This document shows positions 9,984 through 20,035 of a stretch of 64,000 bases of DNA, in pieces. A program made the position numbers and the translations under genes. Below the pieces are notes generated by a model. That model did not search any database. It saw only the letters and a program-made list of their open reading frames with translations, and was not told the DNA's origin. Source of the DNA: Candidatus Opimibacter iunctus (lineage in GTDB: Bacteria; Bacteroidota; Bacteroidia; Chitinophagales; Saprospiraceae); assembly GCA_016716665.1 (NCBI GenBank), contig JADJVH010000011.1, positions 190,658 to 254,657 on the forward strand, given 5' to 3'. How positions within the stretch are numbered: position 1 is the first letter of the stretch; each line of letters opens with the position of its first letter.

Positions 9984-12900
9984 TTACTCTTTAACAAACT
10001 TCTCACTCCTCATCCCCGCAGCAGTTTTCACCTGCAGTACGTACAAGCCTGAAGGATAATGCGAGATATCCAGGGTCTTCTGGTTGACACCTGATGCAAG
10101 GCTCCATGCGGATGAGGCAAGCAAATGCCCGGTGAGGTTGTAGATATGCACCACGGCCTGATCGGCCTTGTCAGCCGACATCACTACCTGGATGAGATCA
10201 TCCGCAGGATTGGGCATGATGGCAAATGCAGCCGCAGACGGATCATCATCTGTCGCAATAGTAATCTCTGAATCTACGATTGTGCCGCGAGAAGGTGCAG
10301 CAGCACAAACCGGACCGGTCTGGTCACTCGTAACACATGCCTCCGAATTGTACAATACAGCATCCATCAATTCCACATCATCGATATACCATCCATCAGA
10401 TGCTGTATTGGCATCCGTTCCAAAGCGGTAACGGATCTTGACTTTTTGGCCGATATAATCACGCAGGTCAATGTATACAGCGTCCATTTGATTGGTCAGT
10501 GAATTGCGTCCGGAGTATGCACCCAGATTAGGAATCGCAAAGGTTCCATATTGTAGCTTCCTGGGGTAGCTGCCACGGAATATCTCACTGTTCAGTATTT
10601 TCCATGCAGGGTTTGCATCTGTGGATATTTCAAGGAAGCCCCATCAACACCAGTCTCGGTATTGTAATATGTATAAAACCTATATACCGGATAGCTACCC
10701 GTTACGTTGTATGGTTGAAAGTTTTCCAGGAAGTGCTGCGATTCCACTGGGACATCGCCCACACGCCAGGCTGCTGTGCCACTGCGGAACAGGGTGTCTT
10801 GCTGCGTCCAGAGATTGACAGATGTTCCGGATGGATCAAAAGTCACATCCCAGCGCTCATCTGCGATACCTTCGATATCATCATAATACAGGCGCACAGA
10901 ATTTTTAGATTGGTCCGTTTTCAGCAGATAGGTGATGATCAGTTCCTGATCGGGGTCCAGCGAATTGATAGACCACACCAGGGTGTTTCCATTAATTGGT
11001 TCGATGTTGCCTGATCCCGGCAGGTATGTACATCCATTTGGCACAGGATCTTCAATCAACACATTGGTGAGCTGGAAATCCTTGTAGTTATTGATCTTGA
11101 GGGTCACCTGGATATTATCTCCGGCCACTACTTCAGGAGTCATGGCCTTGGTAAAAGTCACTGCGTCAAGACATGCGGTCGGCACTTCAAAACCTTCCTT
11201 GCCATCAGACCTGGAATCAGGATCACCACCTTCGGCATTGACCCCCAGTCCTCTGCGTGCAAATGCATTCCAGATCACGCATTGATTGGCGCCCCCATTG
11301 TTGATCATATCTGCTTCAAGGATGGCATCACGTGCCTCGATAAAGCCAGGATTGCAAGGCTGCAGTTTCAGTCCATCCATGACCAGTTGGATAGCGATAT
11401 TATTTCCACCGGTGCCGTGATAGAGATCAGGATCCCAACCATGCGCATCAGTCAATGCCCAATACATATCCCACAGCATAGCACACCATACCGACCCTAC
11501 ACCATGAGGCACAGCTTCGAGCAGGATATTATCATAGGTATGTGGATTGATGGTCATATCGGTTGAATATGGATAGGTGCGTATCCCTCTTCCGTTAGTT
11601 GGTTCCTTATTCGCATAAGTGCCGATACCTCTACGCTTTGCTCCATTATCACCTGGCTGTACCGTAGTGACCAAGGCAAAGAAATCACTCCAGCCTTCAC
11701 CGAGGCCATATGATTCTTCAGCTAATCCTATGATTCCATTCGGGCCGAGGCAACCACTGTTGTCTGGCCCACCGGTGAGGCGGGTGGATATGCCATGGCC
11801 ATATTCATGCGCTATGACACTATTGTCAAGACACCCGTCACGTAAAGCAGGTCCGCCTGTGCCAGGTGATACCAGCGAGACGACAAGCCCATTGTCAATG
11901 GCCGTCCTGAGCCGGGCAGCTTCAACACTACTGATAAATACAGAAGGGATGGTGACTTCAGTAGCATTTTCACCAGGCCCCATAGGTATAGTAGCATCTT
12001 CGAAGTTGCAGATGATGGCACCGATAGCACCTGCTTCCTGTGCATTGAAAACCTTTAAGCTAAAGTCACAGATACCCCTGTCGATCAGGGCAATTTTTCC
12101 CGCAAGTTCAGGTTGATCGGTCACAGGTGCACAACCTTTTGTCGGATCGAAACTACCATCATTGATCTCCACGACCTGACCGGTTATAGGTTCGGTAGTG
12201 ATGTCAGGTCCGAATTGCGGGAGGCCGGTCACTATTTTTCCAGAGAGATCTGCCGGTTCAATCACATCCAGGAATTTACTCCCGTTGTCGCGGTCCCAGG
12301 TATACATGACCATACGGCCTGTAAATCCATCACGTGGTGTACTGAAAAAAGAATTATTGACGCAACCGGTGGTATCGCCTGTTTCATTTCCGCATTGCAC
12401 ATGATTGTTGTCGCCAAACTGTGCCTGGGCTTCTACATAGTCGCCACTTTTTCCTGTACCTGTGTAATTGTATTCCTGGAAATTTCCGGCCACTTCATCA
12501 AAACCATACTGATATGAAAAATCATGCATGATATTGTTCCAGTAAAAGAGATTGGTCACCGCTACATTCTGGTTGACGATCGGTTCTGCATTATCATTAT
12601 AAGGAAAATCAAAAATCAGATTATTACCACCGTCCACATTTAGGTCAGGAAAATAATCCCAGTTGCGGTCCAGGAATGCATGCACATTGTTGCCACGTGT
12701 ATCCGTATGATCAGCTCCTGTGACGCCATCACTGTCATGCCATCCCAGTGGTGAGGCATTAGGATCATCTATGCCGGTCAGCAACTGGAAATTTCCATGG
12801 TTAGGACTTTCCACAGTCACTGGGAGTACACGGTATTGCCCAAATGCACCGGTTGTTGAAGTGACTGCAGGGGTGGGGGCAGGAATATCGTTGTCGCAAG

Positions 12901-13573
12901 AATCATGATCATCACTATGGGACAAATACCCATGATCAAAATTGCATCTCAGCGTCAGTGCATCGTTCGCTATGACCTCTCCATTCACCGCATCTACATA
13001 CGACTGATAGAGTGTATTATGACTTGGCGATTCAATGTTCATGGTGTATACCAGCCTGTATTCACCGGCAGGCATTTGCAGGTATCCCAATGACACAGGA
13101 ATGTCCTGGAGGCTGATATTGCCTTTGTCAAAAACCTGGAGGCCATTGTCCTTTATGGCTTTTAAAGAAGGAATAGATCGTGTATCCTGTCCGAGTGACC
13201 TGGCAGCAATGGTGATCGCCTCACCAGCCGGAACTTTCGCCTGTTTGTGTGTTACGGGAAACTTGTCCAGCATTTTCAGGTTATGGCTGACACTGGAGAC
13301 TATTCCGTTTTTCTGGATTGCAATATTGATTCCTGATCCCAGGATATCGACATCCCGATAAGTCTGTACAAAGTATACATGCGCTACCTGGTTGTGTTCG
13401 GTCTGGTATAGGGATTTGATCCTTAAGTCTCCTATAGATGTCCGGGTGATCCCGTATTTGGCTTCAATATGCTGGTAGGCTTTTTGAAGTAGATCAGCAG
13501 ACTGGCCATAGGATGAGGAAATAAAAAGCACAGACAGCAGGAGTACTGTCTTCAACAGCAGAAGTTTTTTCAT
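9984..13573 (-). CDS. Secreted M36 (fungalysin-like) metalloprotease with PA domain and T9SS sorting domain, one frameshift
   Basis: About 1196 residues after correction. The start is ATG 13573, which opens a signal peptide (MKKLLLLKTVLLLSVLF, then SSYGQ); the open frame upstream is not used. Domains: FTP-type propeptide (about 20-280), M36 catalytic domain with HEYGH zinc motif near residue 587 and the downstream glutamate in EGWSDFFAL, an inserted PA domain (about 470-570, GKIALIDRGICDF), a DUF11-like segment (VLIEDPVPNGCTYL), a jelly-roll segment, and a C-terminal T9SS sorting domain (AFAIMPNPADDLIQ to KFVKE). The frame breaks at 10639-10642, where C4 on the plus strand should be C5. Restoring it gives GVDGGFLEISTDANPAWKIL. 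It probably digests external protein. Confidence 0.9.
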
Positions 13574-13666
13574 AGTCAGATGATAAGAAATTGCAGGATT
13601 AAAAGTAAACATTCCCACATACTCTTTTGGTTCCCGGCCGTTTTCTTCTCTATCTTGGCAGTCTAT

Positions 13667-14398
13667 ATGACAAAAAAAGGTAATTGGGTCATCATCGGCA
13701 GGCATACCGTGCTCGAAGCACTGGATGATGGACAAACCATTGATAAAGTGATGCTTGACAGGCTGGCTAGTTTCCCTGATGTCGTCGAAAAATGCAAGAT
13801 TCATGAGGTGCCCATCCAGAAGGTACCCCGCGAAAAACTCGATAAATACGGCACCAATCACCAGGGGGTCGCCGCTTTCAGGTCACAGGTGGAATATACC
13901 TCACTGGAAGATCTCGTTCCACATCTCTTCGAAACCGGTGCTGTGCCCGTGCTCATGATCCTCGATCGCGTCACTGATGTCGGCAATTTCGGATCCATCA
14001 GCCGCTCTGCAGAAGTACTCGGTGCGGATGGCCTCATCTTCCCGGTCAGGGAATCAGCGCAGATCAATGCAGATGCTGTCAAGCGCTCTTCAGGTGCTTT
14101 GCTGCGTATTCCGCTCTGCCGTGTCAGGGATCTGGTGACTGCAGCTCGCTTCCTAAAGGACAGTGGCTTTACAGTCATCGCTGCTGATGAAAAGGGCAGG
14201 ACCCCACTAGGCGAGGTTGATCTCAGGCAGCCCGTAGCTATCATCATGGGCTCAGAAGGGGAGGGCGTCGCGCCTGAATTACTCCGCCTGGTTGATCACA
14301 TCATCTTTATCCCACAGGCAGGCCAGCTTGACTCGCTTAATGTTTCTGTTGCGGCAGGGATTATTCTCTATGAGACCCAGCGTCAAAGGGAAGCGTAG
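13667..14398 (+). CDS. rlmB: 23S rRNA (guanosine-2'-O-)-methyltransferase RlmB-like, SpoU family
   Basis: 243 residues. TrmH/SpoU-type SAM-dependent rRNA ribose methyltransferase. The N-terminal substrate-binding domain starts GNWVIIGRHTVLEAL. The SpoU motifs are DRVTDVGNFGSISRSAE (motif 1), IMGSEGEGV (motif 2) and IPQAGQLDSLNVSVAAGI (motif 3). Start at ATG 13667: a TATCTTGG element lies at 13651-13658 and the family begins here. The 5' end is divergent from the M36 gene. Its TAG stop is the first part of a GCATAGG heptad array. RlmB versus another TrmH paralogue cannot be fully separated by eye. Confidence 0.88.
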   Translation: MTKKGNWVIIGRHTVLEALDDGQTIDKVMLDRLASFPDVVEKCKIHEVPIQKVPREKLDKYGTNHQGVAAFRSQVEYTSLEDLVPHLFETGAVPVLMILDRVTDVGNFGSISRSAEVLGADGLIFPVRESAQINADAVKRSSGALLRIPLCRVRDLVTAARFLKDSGFTVIAADEKGRTPLGEVDLRQPVAIIMGSEGEGVAPELLRLVDHIIFIPQAGQLDSLNVSVAAGIILYETQRQREA

Positions 14399-14452
14399 AG
14401 CATAGAGCATAGGGCATAGGGCATAGGGCTGCATAGGGCAAGGAGCAAAGAG
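14397..14452 (+). repeat. GCATAGG/AGAGCAT heptad array after rlmB
   Basis: Five or more consecutive 7-bp units (AGAGCAT, AGAGCAT, AGGGCAT, AGGGCAT), then a degraded tail. It begins inside the TAG stop codon of rlmB. Confidence 0.85.
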
Positions 14453-14462
14453 AAAAATTGAT

Positions 14463-14543
14463 TTCTCCGTGTCCTCCGTGCAGTTTCTCCGTGCACTCCG
14501 TGCGAAACCTTTGTTGCACTGCGACGTGCGAAACCTTTGTCAA
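14463..14543 (+). repeat. CTCCGTG-type repeat block
   Basis: Degenerate copies of TTTCTCCGTG and CTCCGTGC, followed by GACGTGCGAAACCTTTG. The same kind of block occurs at 48541-48690. Part of the 687-bp gene-free spacer 14399-15085. Confidence 0.8.
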
Positions 14544-14570
14544 TTCAGCACTCCTTTATGTCAATGCTTC

Positions 14571-14733
14571 ATCGAGGCTTTGGGTCGGTAGCAAAGAGAG
14601 ATGTTTATCATACTTGCCCCATCGGGGCTAAAGGTGGGTAGCATGGAGAAATGTATTTAATTCTTGCCCCATCGGGGCAATAGGTCGGTAGCAAAGAGTA
14701 ATATTTATCATTCGTGCCCTGTAGGGGCACAAC
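14571..14733 (+). repeat. 50-bp tandem repeat with REP-like palindromic core
   Basis: GGT(C/G)GGTAGCA recurs at 14583, 14633 and 14683, an exact 50-bp period. Each unit ends in a palindrome of the type TGCCCCATCGGGGCA. A weaker half-unit precedes the first, and a final GTGCCCTGTAGGGGCAC follows the last. Confidence 0.85.
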
Positions 14734-14887
14734 TCGATTGCCTCCAAATCTTTGTCTATTGTAAATGCATCGATCATTCTAAGCACAGTCTACGAAGTAA
14801 CCTGTTATGCCCCTTCGACTACCTTTCGCGCTACCTTGTCCGCCCGCTCAGGGCAGCGCCGACGGGGCATGAGGTGTTTTTACCCAT

Positions 14888-14930
14888 TCATTGCTACCGA
14901 CCTTTAGCCCCTACGGGGCAGTATTGATTC
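14888..14930 (-). repeat. Inverted copy of the 50-bp palindromic repeat
   Basis: Read on the minus strand this is a TGCCCCGTAGGGGCTA core followed by AAGGTCGGTAGCAATG. It matches the 14571-14733 units and makes the cluster an inverted-repeat pair about 150 bp apart. Confidence 0.8.
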
Positions 14931-14940
14931 ATATTTTCAG

Positions 14941-15029
14941 TCCCTTGCCCCTTGCTCCCTTGCTCCCTTGCCCCTTGCTCCCTTGCTCCTTGCTCCCTGC
15001 CCCTTGCTCCTTGCTCCCTGCCCCTTGCT
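14941..15029 (+). repeat. CCTTGCTC 7/8-bp array upstream of the TraB/GumN gene
   Basis: About twelve units mixing CTTGCTCC, CTTGCCC and CTCCCTGC. It ends 25 bp before the -7 element of the next gene. Confidence 0.85.
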
Positions 15030-15054
15030 AAAACTTTTACACAGATAATCTCGT

Positions 15055-15062
15055 TACTTTTG
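15055..15062 (+). promoter_or_regulatory. -7 element of the TraB/GumN gene
   Basis: TACTTTTG is an exact TAnnTTTG match 24 bp before the ATG. A TTTT at 15035-15038 stands at the -33 distance. Confidence 0.55.
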
Positions 15063-15085
15063 CATCCATTCTTATTTAAAGCACT

Positions 15086-16054
15086 ATGATGATTCATCAG
15101 TTTAAAAGCAGGGCAGGAAGATCTCTTTCCTTTTTCTCTTTCGCCCTCATTGCCTCCCTCTTTCTTTTCTCCTGCAAAGGCCCCAAGGCCGCTGTGTCAA
15201 ACTCCGATACGCTTCCAAATGCACTCCTCTGGAAAATAGAACGCAAAGACCTTCCCGCCCCTTCTTACCTGTTTGGCACGATACACATGATCCCCCAGGA
15301 GGATTACTTCCTTCCCGAGGGACTGGACAAGGCCTTTGATGAGACACGGAAAGTAGTCTTCGAAATCGACCTGGATGATATGTCCGACATGGGCTCGATG
15401 ATGGGCATGATGTCTGGCCTGATGATGAAGGAAGGCAAGTCCCTCAAGAAGCTCTTAACACCTGGAGAGTACCAGGAAGTTGCTGATTACTTTGAAGCCA
15501 TGGGTATGCCGATGTTCCTCCTCGACAATGTCAAGCCAATGTTCCTCTCGATGCTCGCAGAGATCAATCTGGATCCGGATGCAGCACAGTCTGAAGAGAT
15601 CATTTCCTATGAAATGGAACTCTATGATAAAGCCAACGAAGAACACAAGGATGTTGGAGGTCTTGAGACCATGGCATATCAGATGTCTTTATTTGACAAG
15701 ATCCCTTATGAGGACCAGGCACAGATGCTGCTTGATGCAGTGAGGGGGACAAATCTCGACAGCGATAGTTTTGACCAGACAGTAGAGTTGTATAAAGTCC
15801 AGAATATCGAAGCGATGGTGGCGATGGTCTCCACAGAGGAAAGTATTGGAGATTTTGAAGACGTACTGCTCAACAATCGCAATCACAACTGGATCCCAAT
15901 CATGGGCAAGAAGATGGCCAATGGCCCAGTCTTCTTTGCCGTAGGCGCCGGCCACCTCGGCGGACAGGAAGGCGTCATCCGCTTGTTGAAGAAGGAAGGG
16001 TATTCAGTTACACCAGTGTCCACCTACAGATCTGTCACACCTAAAAAAGTGTGA
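15086..16054 (+). CDS. TraB/GumN family lipoprotein
   Basis: 322 residues. The N-terminus has a hydrophobic signal ending in a lipobox-like LFLFSC, so it is likely an envelope lipoprotein. YLFGTIHMIP near residue 62 carries the GxxH motif, and FFAVGAGHLGGQEGVI near the C-terminus carries the second conserved glycine-histidine motif of TraB/GumN proteins. An internal segment is rich in Met (SDMGSMMGMMSGLMMKEG). The family is thought to be metalloprotease-like; substrate unknown. ATG codons at 15086 and 15089 are both possible starts. Confidence 0.88.
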   Translation: MMIHQFKSRAGRSLSFFSFALIASLFLFSCKGPKAAVSNSDTLPNALLWKIERKDLPAPSYLFGTIHMIPQEDYFLPEGLDKAFDETRKVVFEIDLDDMSDMGSMMGMMSGLMMKEGKSLKKLLTPGEYQEVADYFEAMGMPMFLLDNVKPMFLSMLAEINLDPDAAQSEEIISYEMELYDKANEEHKDVGGLETMAYQMSLFDKIPYEDQAQMLLDAVRGTNLDSDSFDQTVELYKVQNIEAMVAMVSTEESIGDFEDVLLNNRNHNWIPIMGKKMANGPVFFAVGAGHLGGQEGVIRLLKKEGYSVTPVSTYRSVTPKKV

Positions 16055-16182
16055 CCCTAACTGTTAGATCGCAGATGTTGCAAGTTTTAATTTTTCCAGG
16101 ATTTGTCAGGTAGGATTCCAGGTAGCAGGATCAAAATTTGCGTGAATCATTTCAAAATGTATCTGCGCAATCTGCCCTTATA

Positions 16183-16229
16183 CTCACTTTTCACCCTTCA
16201 CTTTTTATTTTTCATTTTAGTTTTCACTT
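16183..16229 (-). repeat. GTGAAAA/ATGAAAA heptad array overlapping the uvrA stop
   Basis: On the minus strand it reads AGTGAAAACTAAAATGAAAA and continues into AAGTGAAGG and GTGAAAAGTGAG. The last three sense codons of uvrA (S, E, N) and its stop lie in the array. Confidence 0.8.
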
Positions 16230-19066
16230 AGATATTGACCGGTGACACTCTCCGCGCAAGCCGCCACCTGCTCAGGTGTGCCTTGCACGACGAGCCGTCC
16301 TCCTTCATCACCACCACCGGGCCCAAGATCGATCACCCAATCCGCTGTCTTGATGACTTCAAGGTTGTGCTCGATGATCACCACACTATGCCCGCGTTCC
16401 ACAAGCGCATTGATAGCCTTGAGCAGGATGTTGATGTCATGAAAGTGAAGCCCGGTCGTAGGCTCATCAAAGATGAAGAGCAGATGCCGGTCATCTCTTT
16501 CTTTGCCCAGGTAGGATGCCAGCTTGACACGCTGTGCTTCTCCTCCGGACAAGGTGCTCGATGCCTGGCCAAGTTTGATATATCCTAGTCCTACATCATG
16601 CAGTGGCTGCAGTCGTTCGGCAATATCTTTCTCTTCTTCAAAAAACGAGATCGCCTCATCGACACTCATCTCGAGGATGTCAAATATATTTTTCCCCTGG
16701 TACTTGATCTCCAGGATTGGTTTCTGAAACCGCTTTCCACCACACTCATCACAGACGAGCTTGACATCGGCGAGGAACTGCATCTCTACAATGATCTCTC
16801 CATCACCCTTGCAGGTCTCACATCGACCGCCTTCTACATTAAAGGAAAAATGCTTTGGCTTGTATCCGTTCACCTTTGCCAGGTGCTGATCAGTCATGAG
16901 TTTACGAATGGAATCATAGGCCTTGATGTAGGTGATCGGATTTGATCGCGAACTCCGGCCCAGCGCCTGCTGCCCGATGACCTCAATCCCTTCTATACGT
17001 TGGTAATCACCGGTGATCGACTTCAATACATTGGCATTGGAGCCACTGGTGATCCCAAGTACGTTTGACAGCGCAGGCTCCAGGATGTGTCGTACGAGGG
17101 TTGTTTTGCCCGAACCACTCACGCCGGTAACTACTGTCAGACAAAAGAGCGGGATCTGGATATCTACATTGGTGAGGTTATGCAACCGTGCACCCTTGAG
17201 GTTTATTTTATTTGAAGAAGTCCTTCGCTTGTGTGGCGTCGGCACAGTCTTTTGCCCCATCAGGTATTGCTGCGTGAGACTGGGTATACCGGTTACCTTT
17301 TTTGTGATAAAATCATCATACGTACCTGCATAGACGATCTCTCCGCCATGCACTCCTGCACCCGGCCCTACGTCAATGATGTAATCTGCCTGGCGAATGA
17401 TTTCTTCTTCGTGCTCTACGACTACGACTGTATTGCCAAGGTCGCGCAACTCATGTAAGACATTGAGCAATTGTCCTGTGTCTTTCGGATGTAGTCCGAT
17501 ACTTGGTTCGTCAAGTATGTATAGCGAACTCGTCAGGTTGCTGCCGAGATTACGCGTCAGATGTATACGCTGTGTTTCTCCACCACTCAGGGTAGAAGAG
17601 ATGCGCTCGAGGTGCAGGTAGCCCAATCCCACATTGCTCATCGTGCGAAGCCGGTTTCGGATTTCAAGAAGGATCCGTGAGGCAGTCTTTTCTTCAACAG
17701 GAGTCAGGCTTAGTTGGTCAAAGAATACACGAAGATCCCTGATCGACATGTCCGCGAGTTCAGGAAGTGATCTGCCTGCAACCTTTACATAAGTAGCCTC
17801 AGGCCTTAAGCGTCCACCACCACATGCAGTGCACGTAGTACGCCCACGATACCTCGCCAGCATTACACGATTCTGTATTTTGTAACTGGCTTGCTCCAGT
17901 TCATGGAAGAAGGCATGAATGCCCTTGACATCCTTGTCCCCATCCCAGAGTAATTTCCGCTCTGCTTTTGTCAGGTCTACATAGGCACGATGTGTAGGGA
18001 AATCTTTCTTTGTTGCTCTCTTGATAAAGTCAACCTGCCAGGCCATGGATTTCTCGCCGGACCAGGGAGCTACTGCACCTTCATAGACACTGAGTGATGG
18101 ATCTGGTATGACTTTGTCTTCATCGATCCCGATGATACGGCCGAAGCCTTCGCATCGCGGGCATGCTCCCACAGGGTTGTTGTAGTTAAAGAGTTTTGGC
18201 TCAGGTTCGATAAAGGTCATGCCATCGAGTTCAAACCTGTTGTTGAAGGTAGTGGTGGTGCCTCCTTCTACCTCAACAATACATTCACCTTCTGCTTCAT
18301 AGAATGCGGTCTGTGCACTATCTGCTACGCGTTTTTGAAAATCAAGGTCCTGCGATACAGGAAAGCGGTCCACGACGAGGCTCAGGTCCCCTTTGGTGAG
18401 ATCATGTGCTTTTTGCTTGACGATAGCTTTGTGTCCGGTCAGGAAATCTTCGATGCGGAGTGTCTCTCCTTTCCATTGGATACGGTTGTATCCTTTCTGG
18501 AGCAGGAGTTCACATTCTTTTTGGATCGTACGTTTTTCATCACGGATCTGGAGAGGGGCAATGATCATGATCCTCGCTCCTTCTTCAAAGCCGAAAATAA
18601 AGTTGACTACGTCAGTGACACTGTGCTTTCGCACTTTCTCGCCGGATATAGGGCTGATGGTCTGACCCACGCGGGCATAAAGGAGCCGCATGTAATCATA
18701 GATCTCGGTCATCGAGCCTACAGTACTCCGGGCATTACCTCCCGTGACGCGTTGCTCGATGGCAATCGCCGGGCAGATGCCCCTGATATGGTCGACATCC
18801 GGTTTTTTCATCCGGTTGAGGAACTGGCGGGCGTATGAACTCAGGCTTTCTACGTATCTCCTCTGGCCTTCGGCATATAAAGTATCCATGATCAGGGAAG
18901 ATTTTCCAGATCCGGAAAGGCCGGTGACCACCACCAATTGATTCTTCGGGATGGATACAGAGACGTTCTTGAGATTGTTGCTACGGGCGCCAATGATCTC
19001 TATTTGCCTGGCTTTGAGCGTATTGACGGGAGAAGGAGTGGAGGCAGTTTTGGGCTTGACAGCCAT
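16217..19066 (-). CDS. uvrA: Excinuclease ABC subunit A
   Basis: DNA damage recognition ATPase of nucleotide excision repair. 949 residues, normal length. First ATPase: Walker A GLSGSGKSS (about residue 52), signature LSGGETQRIHL. Second ATPase: GVSGSGKTTLV, signature LSGGEAQRVKL. Zinc modules CPRCEGFGR, CTACGGGRLRPEA and CETCKGDGE with VCDECGGKRF. The N-terminus has a short Pro/Thr extension (MAVKPKTASTPSPVNTLKA) before the conserved IEIIGARSNNLKNVSV. The C-terminal LSEN and stop derive from a heptad repeat array. Monocistronic; uvrB is not in the window. Confidence 0.98.
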   Translation of the reverse strand: MAVKPKTASTPSPVNTLKARQIEIIGARSNNLKNVSVSIPKNQLVVVTGLSGSGKSSLIMDTLYAEGQRRYVESLSSYARQFLNRMKKPDVDHIRGICPAIAIEQRVTGGNARSTVGSMTEIYDYMRLLYARVGQTISPISGEKVRKHSVTDVVNFIFGFEEGARIMIIAPLQIRDEKRTIQKECELLLQKGYNRIQWKGETLRIEDFLTGHKAIVKQKAHDLTKGDLSLVVDRFPVSQDLDFQKRVADSAQTAFYEAEGECIVEVEGGTTTTFNNRFELDGMTFIEPEPKLFNYNNPVGACPRCEGFGRIIGIDEDKVIPDPSLSVYEGAVAPWSGEKSMAWQVDFIKRATKKDFPTHRAYVDLTKAERKLLWDGDKDVKGIHAFFHELEQASYKIQNRVMLARYRGRTTCTACGGGRLRPEATYVKVAGRSLPELADMSIRDLRVFFDQLSLTPVEEKTASRILLEIRNRLRTMSNVGLGYLHLERISSTLSGGETQRIHLTRNLGSNLTSSLYILDEPSIGLHPKDTGQLLNVLHELRDLGNTVVVVEHEEEIIRQADYIIDVGPGAGVHGGEIVYAGTYDDFITKKVTGIPSLTQQYLMGQKTVPTPHKRRTSSNKINLKGARLHNLTNVDIQIPLFCLTVVTGVSGSGKTTLVRHILEPALSNVLGITSGSNANVLKSITGDYQRIEGIEVIGQQALGRSSRSNPITYIKAYDSIRKLMTDQHLAKVNGYKPKHFSFNVEGGRCETCKGDGEIIVEMQFLADVKLVCDECGGKRFQKPILEIKYQGKNIFDILEMSVDEAISFFEEEKDIAERLQPLHDVGLGYIKLGQASSTLSGGEAQRVKLASYLGKERDDRHLLFIFDEPTTGLHFHDINILLKAINALVERGHSVVIIEHNLEVIKTADWVIDLGPGGGDEGGRLVVQGTPEQVAACAESVTGQYLSEN

Positions 19067-19335
19067 AAATATGTTGTTTTGGCGCAGTTTTTGTTGTGAT
19101 AAACTTACGCTTAAATGGTTAATCTGACAGGCAGCATAACCATCAGGAGCAGCGTTAAGTTCTTGTTAAAAGGGTAGATCCACAAAAATAATTTGGTACA
19201 AAGAACGGAAATCCCTTAGCTTAGCGTCATAAATCGAATTGGTCACAATTAAATTTTTTCTATAGATAGCACTCTACACTGTTTTTAAGATGAGGATTTG
19301 ATGTTCAGATCCGCCTATTTCTTAACTGTCTAAAC

Positions 19336-19923
19336 ATGTGTAGTATGCAAGTGCAAGCTCTTGATGACCACCAATTAATTGATACCTATCTGGCCGGAGA
19401 CGAGGCCGCTTTTTCCACACTCCTTCATCGCCACAAGGCAAAGATCTACTCTTCGATCTATATGTTTACCAAGGATCGCGAGTTGGCAGATGACCTGTTC
19501 CAGGATGTCTTTATCAAGATCATCGACACCCTCCGCAAGGGCAAGTACAATCACGAAGGCAAGTTCCTTCAGTGGGCGTTAAGGATTTCATACAACATGT
19601 GCGTGGATCAGTTTCGCAGGTCCAAACGCCGCACGAAAGTATCCGCCACCGAGACCTTCGACATTTTCGATGTCCTCGAGAGCGATGATCCAAACCGCGA
19701 GATGAGCATGATGCGTGACCAGACCTATGACCGTGTGCGCACACTCGTAGACATGCTCCCGTCAGAGCAGCGCGAAGTTGTCATCCTGCGCCACTATGCT
19801 GATATGTCCTTCAAGGAAATCGCATGCCTCACCGATGTGAGCATCAATACCGCCCTCGGCCGCATGCGCTACGCCCTCATCAATATCCGCAAGCTCGTCG
19901 ACGAAAAACAGCTCGTTATCTAG
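19336..19923 (+). CDS. RNA polymerase sigma factor, sigma-70/ECF family
   Basis: 195 residues. Region 2 is seen in DRELADDLFQDVFIKIID and the helix QWALRISYNMCVDQFRR. Region 4 is seen in LPSEQREVVILRHYADMSF with KEIACLTDVSINTALGRM. No anti-sigma gene lies next to it. Start at 19336 or at the Met codon 19345; both precede the conserved region. The divergent 270-bp spacer to uvrA probably holds both promoters. A 10-bp inverted repeat at 19956-19989 follows. Target genes unknown. Confidence 0.92.
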   Translation: MCSMQVQALDDHQLIDTYLAGDEAAFSTLLHRHKAKIYSSIYMFTKDRELADDLFQDVFIKIIDTLRKGKYNHEGKFLQWALRISYNMCVDQFRRSKRRTKVSATETFDIFDVLESDDPNREMSMMRDQTYDRVRTLVDMLPSEQREVVILRHYADMSFKEIACLTDVSINTALGRMRYALINIRKLVDEKQLVI

Positions 19924-19955
19924 ATAGCGCAGGCGCGAAACCATAAGCAAAAAGA

Positions 19956-19989
19956 AGGGGTTCAATAAGAGGCAAAAATTTGAACCCCT
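19956..19989. terminator. Stem-loop between convergent sigma and pdxH genes
   Basis: AGGGGTTCAA and its complement TTGAACCCCT with a 14-base A-rich loop, in the convergent spacer. Terminator-like on position and structure. Confidence 0.65.
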
Positions 19990-20035
19990 ACCTTTTAATG
20001 GCAAAATGGTGGTTCAGAATCGCCAATTTCCATTT

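Noticed and set aside
14571..14733. CRISPR-like 50-bp periodicity
   Set aside because: The whole 50 bp is repeated, with no variable spacer; the palindromic core fits REP-like elements.
18335..18838. Antisense frame of 167 residues within uvrA
   Set aside because: The sense frame is a full-length uvrA with all motifs; no independent signal.
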